Below the pieces are notes generated by a model. That model searched no databases. It saw only the letters and a list, made by a program, of their open reading frames with translations, and was not told the DNA's origin. Positions 7,506-11,350 of a DNA stretch of 11,350 nt are shown piece by piece (the first letter of the stretch is position 1; each line of letters starts with the position of its first letter). The translations under genes were made by a program, and so were the position numbers. Origin of the DNA: JAADHY01 sp964428935 (lineage in GTDB: Bacteria > Planctomycetota > Planctomycetia > Planctomycetales > Planctomycetaceae); the NCBI GenBank assembly GCA_964428935.1, contig CAYSAG010000165.1, forward strand, positions 1-11,350, given 5' to 3'.

Positions 7506-8951
7506 ATGAACGACGTCACGACCTGTCGGCCTGACTGGCGCCACTTGCTCGGACGAACCGTGCTGCTGGCCTGCTGGACCGCAGTGGCTTGGCTGGCCGT
7601 CGCACCAAGGCTACCCGCGGCCGAACGCACTCCGGGACGGCTGCCGCAACGTCCAAACGTGGTCTTCATTGCCGTCGAGGACTTCAGTCCGCAACGGCTT
7701 CACTGCTACGGCGGCCCAGTCCACTCGCCGAACATGGACCGTTTGGCCAGTCAGGGCGTGTTGTTCGAGCTGGCCTACTGCATGTCTCCGGTGTGCAACG
7801 CGTCTCGGACGTCGCTGCTGACGGGCTTGCGGCCCGACACCACGCGCGTCTTCAGCAACGGCCACGACTGGCGGAAAATGCTTCCCGACGTCACTCCCAT
7901 GCCCGTGCATTTTCGCCGGCACGGCTACGACACGGTGCGAATTGGCAAGATTTACCACGGGCTGTACAAGCACGACGCCAGTTGGACTCGGCAGCTGCCC
8001 GAGCTGCACGACCCGCGTGCGGCCCGGCCTCGCAAAAAGGCGGTCGGCCCCAAGAACCCTGTCGGCCCGCAGCGTGTTCCTTTGGTGTGGGGACCCACGG
8101 GCAACCCGCCGGAAAAGGACCGAGACGGGCAAATTGCCGAGCAGGCCGTTCGCTTTCTCAAAGAAAAGCACCCGCGTCCGTTCTTCTTCGCCATTGGGTT
8201 CCACTCGCCGCACTTGCCGTTCCGCGCTCCAGACCAGTTTTTCGACCTCTACGACGTCGAGAAAATTCGGCTGCCGCAAAACCCACCCGACGACCTGGCC
8301 GACACGCCCATTCGCAAGCCGAGCAACGACCAGTTGAGCCTGACCGAGCCGGAGTGGCGAGAGGCGGTTCGGGCGCACTACGCGTGCATTTCGTACGTCG
8401 ACTGGTGCGTCGGAAAAATCCTCGACGCCCTCGACCAAACCGGGCTGGCCGACAAGACCATTGTGGTCTTGTGGAGCGACCACGGTTTCATGCTGGGCGA
8501 GCACTTCTTGTGGCGAAAGGTTCGCCTTTACGAAGAGTCGGCACGAGTGGCTTTCATTTGGCGAGTGCCGGGAGTCACTCCGGCCGGCGCCCGCTGCTCA
8601 CGGCCCGTCGAAACCATTGACACCTTCCCGACTCTTTTCGACCTGTGCGGCCTTCCGCAACCGGAACGGGTCGAGGGAATCAGCATGAAAAGCTTGCTGC
8701 AGAACCCCGACCGGCCGTGGAAGAAGGGAGCCATTACGTGGCGAGCGGGGAACGGCACGCAGGTCGCCATTCAAACCGAACGCTACCGACTGAACAAGCA
8801 ACTGACGGACGGGTTTCTGGAACTGTACGACCACCGGGTCGACCCGCACGAGTTCACGAACCGGGCACGGGACCCGAAGTACGCCGACGTGGTCCAGCGG
8901 CTGAGCAAGCTGCTGGAGGGCAACTGGCGAGCGTGCTTGCCGGACGAGTGA
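7506..8951 (+). CDS. Exported sulfatase, iduronate-2-sulfatase-like
   Basis: A type I (formylglycine) sulfatase of 481 aa that hydrolyses sulfate esters, most likely on a sulfated polysaccharide. Residues 1-39 look like a signal peptide: basic RHLLGR, a hydrophobic stretch (18-33), and a likely cut after LPAA, so it acts outside the cytoplasm. CNASRTSLLTG (97-107) fits C-x-[AP]-S-R, and Cys97 would be converted to formylglycine. Metal-site candidates are E58/D59 near the N-terminus and the pair D325/H326 in WSDHGFMLGEH (323-333). GKIYH (147-151) and FHSPHLPF (232-239) supply further active-site Lys and His residues. The overall pattern, especially SDHGFxLGEHxLW, resembles the iduronate-2-sulfatase group (probably SulfAtlas S1_7), but the substrate is not determined. 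AAGGAA lies 7 nt before the ATG. No maturase, carbohydrate-active enzyme or regulator is adjacent. Confidence 0.93.
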   Translation: MNDVTTCRPDWRHLLGRTVLLACWTAVAWLAVAPRLPAAERTPGRLPQRPNVVFIAVEDFSPQRLHCYGGPVHSPNMDRLASQGVLFELAYCMSPVCNASRTSLLTGLRPDTTRVFSNGHDWRKMLPDVTPMPVHFRRHGYDTVRIGKIYHGLYKHDASWTRQLPELHDPRAARPRKKAVGPKNPVGPQRVPLVWGPTGNPPEKDRDGQIAEQAVRFLKEKHPRPFFFAIGFHSPHLPFRAPDQFFDLYDVEKIRLPQNPPDDLADTPIRKPSNDQLSLTEPEWREAVRAHYACISYVDWCVGKILDALDQTGLADKTIVVLWSDHGFMLGEHFLWRKVRLYEESARVAFIWRVPGVTPAGARCSRPVETIDTFPTLFDLCGLPQPERVEGISMKSLLQNPDRPWKKGAITWRAGNGTQVAIQTERYRLNKQLTDGFLELYDHRVDPHEFTNRARDPKYADVVQRLSKLLEGNWRACLPDE

Positions 8952-9288
8952 GAGCGTCTCGACCAGCTGTTGACGAGCCGGCACGGCCCGTTCCGCGAAA
9001 GGCCGAGTCCGCAGAGACTGTTCAGCCGGAGCCGCCCGACGAGCGGTCGGACGTCGCCGGACGCAGCGCGGTTGGCTTGAACGGGCCGTCTTGCAGCCGG
9101 CGGGCGAGCGTCGGCATCACGAGCCGCCTGTGCCGCCGTCCGTTCGAGCGACGTCCCGCGCAGCCTGCCGGCTCGGCGACCACGCAGCTGCTCCCCGACT
9201 GGCCGTTCGGTCCGTCAAGGTCTTTGGATCGTCCACGCCTCAGCTCGTCGTCGGCCCGGCGGCGGAAACTTTCACAGGAGCCGAAACA
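8952..9288 (+). other. Sulfatase-DUF1559 intergenic region
   Basis: This 337-bp gap has no supported gene. The only clear signal is ACAGGAG at 9274-9280, the ribosome site of the next gene. I saw no obvious terminator or promoter, so it remains open whether the two genes are co-transcribed. Confidence 0.5.
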
Positions 9289-10035
9289 ATGGAAGGGAAA
9301 GCACGGCGCCGGTGGTCGGTCGTTCGAGTGGCACTGGTCGTTGTGGTCCTGTGCGCTGTGGCGGTTGCCGCGGTTGTGTTCGTCTCTTGTTCGCCAGAGC
9401 CAGCACGGCAAACACATTGCCGACACAACTTGAAACAACTCGCATTGGCCTTGCACAACTACTGCGAGTCCTACGGCACGTTCCCGCCGGCCTACCTGAC
9501 CGACGCCGAAGGCCGGCCCGCCCACAGTTGGCGCGTTCTCATTCTGCCGTTTCTCGAGTGCAAGAACCTGCTGGCGGGCTACCGCTTCGACGAGCCGTGG
9601 AACAGCCCGCACAACCTCCGTCTGGCCGACCCAATGCCGTGGGTCTTTCGTTGCCCCAGCTACGAAGCCCGGCTTCGAAGGACCGGCCTGGACCGCTCGC
9701 CGCTGCGACACATGACCAACTACGTCGTGGTCGTGGACCCGCAGGGCGTGTTCCCTGGCTCGTCGGCGGTTGGGTACTCCGAAATCAAAGACGACCCCAG
9801 CCAGACCTTGCTGCTGGTCGAAGTGAGCGGGCACGTGGTTCACTGGATGGAGCCGAACGACGTTTCTCTGTCGCAGTTCTTGGCCGAGCTGGCGTTGGCC
9901 GACGACTCGGAGCGGTCGAACCACCCCGGCGTCGTGCTGGTCGCAATGGCCGACGGATCCGTCACCGCGCTGCGCAGCGACGTCGACCTCCGGCAACTGC
10001 GCGCCTTGCTCACACGCAGCGGCGGCGAGAAGTAA
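9289..10035 (+). CDS. Membrane-anchored DUF1559 protein (H-X9-DG family)
   Basis: A 248-aa protein of unknown function from a family massively expanded in Planctomycetes and thought to be pseudopilin-like surface proteins. A basic N-terminus (KARRR, 4-8) precedes one transmembrane helix (about 11-33), so the body probably faces outside the cytoplasm. The DUF1559 core is clear: CRHNLKQLALALHNY (44-58), YGTFPPAY (62-69), then HSWRVLILPFLE and the FDEPWNSPHN segment. The family's C-terminal H-X9-DG signature is exact, H212 to D222-G223. The typical prepilin start (GFTLVE) and the LLPAVQAARE segment of longer members are missing; a plain Val-rich anchor replaces them, so this is a short variant and probably not processed by prepilin peptidase. 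ATG 9289 is chosen for ACAGGAG 8 nt upstream and because the helix starts right after it; the open frame extends to 9091 without family similarity. Confidence 0.9.
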   Translation: MEGKARRRWSVVRVALVVVVLCAVAVAAVVFVSCSPEPARQTHCRHNLKQLALALHNYCESYGTFPPAYLTDAEGRPAHSWRVLILPFLECKNLLAGYRFDEPWNSPHNLRLADPMPWVFRCPSYEARLRRTGLDRSPLRHMTNYVVVVDPQGVFPGSSAVGYSEIKDDPSQTLLLVEVSGHVVHWMEPNDVSLSQFLAELALADDSERSNHPGVVLVAMADGSVTALRSDVDLRQLRALLTRSGGEK

Positions 10036-10248
10036 GGCGTTTCTTGTGCGTCGCGGGCACGACGTGCCGCCCGTCGCTGGCAGCTTTTTCCCAAAGCCGC
10101 GAAGACGCCGGTGGAAGCCTTTGCGCTGCGTGAACGAAGTTCGGCGGGCTTCGGCTTCGCGAGTCGGACCGGCCGCTGTGGCTGAGCGAGGAGCCCGCGT
10201 CCGAGCCGTTGCACTGTTCGGTCTGCTTGACGCTTCAGCTTTCAGTTT

Positions 10249-10264
10249 GTCAAGGGGTCTTGAC
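10249..10264. repeat. Small inverted repeat with a direct repeat of CTTGACGC
   Basis: GTCAAG-GGGT-CTTGAC is a perfect 6-bp stem with a 4-nt loop. Its right arm extends into CTTGACGC (10259-10266), which also occurs at 10226-10233, 33 bp upstream and so about three helical turns away. This could be an operator pair. Chance is quite possible at this length. Confidence 0.35.
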
Positions 10265-10423
10265 GCCGGTCGCTGCCCGTTGGCAACGAGCCGCAAAAAT
10301 TCGAAAGTTCGCCTCTTTTGTTGCCTCTCGCGTGTAACCCCTTTGCACGCTGTCAGTTGTGTCGTTTGCAGCGGCGTGTTGACCCAGGACAACGCGACGT
10401 TGCGTTCAGTAAACGTGAACGAG

Positions 10424-10438
10424 TGGCACAGGCCGTGC
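10424..10438 (+). promoter_or_regulatory. Weak sigma-54-like site
   Basis: TGGCAC-N5-GTGC keeps the GG and GC dinucleotides at the -24/-12 spacing of sigma-54 promoters (consensus TGGCAC-N5-TTGC). It is about 630 bp before the pilin-like gene and also forms a small inverted repeat, so it may be fortuitous. Confidence 0.15.
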
Positions 10439-10640
10439 GTTGCGACGGCCATGCCTTCGGCAGGAACGGCTCGGTCGGAGCGGCCGAGGTGGTTTCTGCC
10501 GAGCGGTTGACCGAAGTCAACGTTCCTGGTTCCCAGAAACGACAGGGTGCTCGCGCGGCTCGGACGAAGGTGAGAGAGCGTCCGGGCGAAGCTGCCGGCT
10601 TAGGGGGCAGCGACTGCGGCGAGCGAATCCTGAGTCCCCT

Positions 10641-10668
10641 GGGGCTGTTGTTTCGCGGCAGCAGCCCC
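10641..10668 (+). ncRNA. Strong hairpin, possible structured leader or RNA element
   Basis: GGGGCTGTTG pairs with CAGCAGCCCC over 10 bp with one G-U pair as RNA, around the 8-nt loop TTTCGCGG. There is no T-run after it. It is the strongest simple hairpin in the gap. A smaller stem, GCTGCC/GGCAGC, lies just upstream (10591-10611). I do not recognise a known RNA family. Confidence 0.35.
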
Positions 10669-10799
10669 GCGCACACAGTCCGCGTCGGGTTGAGACGCGG
10701 TTGGAGAATAGGCCCTTCTTCCGGCGACGAACACCGAGGCACAGCGGCCGGGTTCGGTCGTGAGAGAGTGAGCGGTGGGTTCGCCAGAGGGCTCCACCG

Positions 10800-10850
10800 G
10801 TCGCGTCCGGGACAGGTCGGTCGCTCGACGGACCGTCTTGCGGGCGCGAC
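10800..10850 (+). ncRNA. Long imperfect hairpin
   Basis: The outer arms GTCGCG (10800-10805) and CGCGAC (10845-10850) pair exactly. Inside them GAC/GTC, GGTC/GACC and GTCG/CGAC continue the stem, interrupted by a bulged A, a G-G mismatch and an internal loop. The fold was made by eye, and its significance against shuffled sequence is untested. Confidence 0.3.
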
Positions 10851-10872
10851 GGCCGTTTGAAAGGTCAGCGAA

Positions 10873-10886
10873 GGTTCCGCGGAACC
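10873..10886. repeat. Perfect 14-bp palindrome
   Basis: GGTTCCGCGGAACC is its own reverse complement. It sits 186 bp before the pilin-like ATG, between two hairpins. It is a candidate operator or part of the leader fold. Confidence 0.5.
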
Positions 10887-10907
10887 GCAGTCGGGACGGA
10901 GCGTGAC

Positions 10908-10945
10908 GGGGTGCGGTCGTGGCGGCCACCACGGCTTCACACCCC
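10908..10945 (+). ncRNA. Two-part nested hairpin
   Basis: The outer stem GGGGTG (10908-10913) pairs with CACCCC (10940-10945), and the inner stem CGTGG (10918-10922) with CCACG (10929-10933), separated by a 4/6-nt internal loop. It ends 126 nt before the pilin-like start, inside its likely leader if transcription begins upstream. Confidence 0.3.
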
Positions 10946-11071
10946 AGACAGCAGCGGCGACTGCAGCGCCGGTGCTGGTCGCGGGGGAGCTTCCGCGAAA
11001 GCCTTTCTGGTGTGTGTTTCGGGACAGGGTTTCTTTGTTGGTCGACTCATTTCACGAAAGGAACTCAGACC

Positions 11072-11350
11072 ATGTTGCGCAAGCTGTACAACGACGAGGC
11101 CGGCTTTGTGGTCTCGCTGGAGCTGGTGCTGATCATGACGCTGGTGCTCTGCGCCGCCGCCGTCGGCTGGAGCGCCGTGCGAATCGCTCTGGTGCAGGAA
11201 ATCAATGACTTGGCCAAGGCGATTGGAAACATTGACCAAACTTACGCTGTGCCAGGGCTGGAGAAACTGGTCGCGACAGGTTGCAAGACCACTTGTGCGG
11301 GGTTCCAGTACACCGACGGTGCGGACAGCGGCGACGACAATCCCGTGGAG
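11072..11350 (+). CDS. Small pilin-like membrane protein, 3' end cut by the window
   Basis: The first 93 codons are present and the frame is open to the window end. AAAGGAA lies 8 nt before the ATG, so the start is well supported. The N-terminus resembles Flp-type or type IV prepilins: a short charged leader (MLRKLYNDEA), Gly11, a Glu at 17, then a hydrophobic helix (about 18-36). Counting from Gly11, Glu17 sits at +6, not the +5 of classical prepilins, so processing is uncertain. I recall similar NDEAGF..S.ELVL N-termini in small conserved planctomycete proteins. After the helix comes a segment with QEINDLAKAIGNIDQTY (42-58), then two cysteines (C71, C75) and an Asp/Gly-rich stretch (82-89). 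It probably sits in the inner membrane or an appendage; the function is unknown. It follows the DUF1559 gene after a long gap and may have its own promoter. Confidence 0.8.
   Translation, partial: MLRKLYNDEAGFVVSLELVLIMTLVLCAAAVGWSAVRIALVQEINDLAKAIGNIDQTYAVPGLEKLVATGCKTTCAGFQYTDGADSGDDNPVE

Larger units (their letters stand above)
10036..11071 (+). other. Long intergenic region with many potential hairpins, no supported gene
   Basis: About 1.04 kb lies between two plus-strand genes. The open frames here give Arg/Gly/Pro-rich products with no motifs. Inverted repeats are frequent (10055-10068, 10249-10264, 10403-10421, 10506-10521, 10591-10611, 10641-10668, 10800-10850, 10873-10886, 10908-10945). 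By hand count, 10681-10800 is richer in G (49) than C (32). The last 60 bp before the next gene are more A/T-rich and end in a good ribosome site. It could be a long structured leader, hold a small RNA, or be plain spacer. Confidence 0.55.

Noticed and set aside
6902..7534. 210-codon plus-strand frame before the sulfatase
   Set aside because: It is a Pro/Ser/Arg-rich product without motifs that overlaps the sulfatase start in another frame. The C-rich base composition alone explains it.
10055..10068. Terminator for the DUF1559 gene (GGGCAC-GAC-GTGCC, with a T-run near 10084)
   Set aside because: The stem is short with a three-base loop, and the T-run is about 15 nt away, so it does not fit an intrinsic terminator.
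9022..10452. 476-codon minus-strand frame
   Set aside because: It is antisense to the DUF1559 gene, whose family signatures are clear on the plus strand.
10571..10590. GCGTCCGGGCGAAG-like stretch resembling the conserved start of RNase P RNA
   Set aside because: Only a few bases match the AAAGUCCGGGC element and I could not find the partner 3' element or the rest of the RNase P fold. tmRNA and SRP RNA signatures were also not found.
10318..10860. 180-codon plus-strand and overlapping 195-codon minus-strand frames
   Set aside because: Both give Arg/Gly/Pro-rich products with no motifs, in a region with many hairpins. There is no support for coding.

Overview
The window is GC-rich DNA that most likely comes from a planctomycete (Planctomycetota). 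Three genes point that way. One is a short DUF1559 protein with the H-X9-DG tail, a family strongly expanded in Planctomycetes. One is an exported iduronate-2-sulfatase-like sulfatase. The last is a gene cut by the window end whose N-terminus (NDEAGF..SLELVL) resembles small pilin-like proteins I recall from planctomycete genomes. The phylum call rests on recalled family resemblance, not on a marker gene.

Left half (220-6353), minus strand, in transcription order: larB (nickel-pincer cofactor synthase), nnrD (ADP-dependent NAD(P)H-hydrate dehydratase), an MMPL/RND-type transporter, and nadV (nicotinamide phosphoribosyltransferase). Gaps between them are 103, 243 and 265 bp, so this is a loose co-directional run and not a tight operon. 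A possible promoter overlaps the end of nnrD and would drive the transporter. Three of the four proteins act on nicotinamide nucleotides: NadV makes NMN from nicotinamide, NnrD repairs hydrated NAD(P)H, and LarB is known to divert nicotinic acid adenine dinucleotide into the nickel-pincer cofactor. The shared NAD theme is the most coherent biological story here. How the transporter fits is unknown.

Middle (6354-7505): a divergent intergenic region of about 1.15 kb with no convincing gene. It holds a perfect 20-bp palindrome and a strongly C-rich stretch.

Right half, plus strand: an exported sulfatase (7506-8951), a 337-bp gap, a membrane-anchored DUF1559 protein (9289-10035), a 1.04-kb gap rich in potential hairpins, and the 5' part of a pilin-like gene (11072 to the window end). 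All starts except nadV have a plausible Shine-Dalgarno-like sequence.

The very long open frames on the opposite strand of the minus-strand genes look like by-products of GC-rich codon usage. I found no rRNA, tRNA, CRISPR array, insertion sequence or phage gene.
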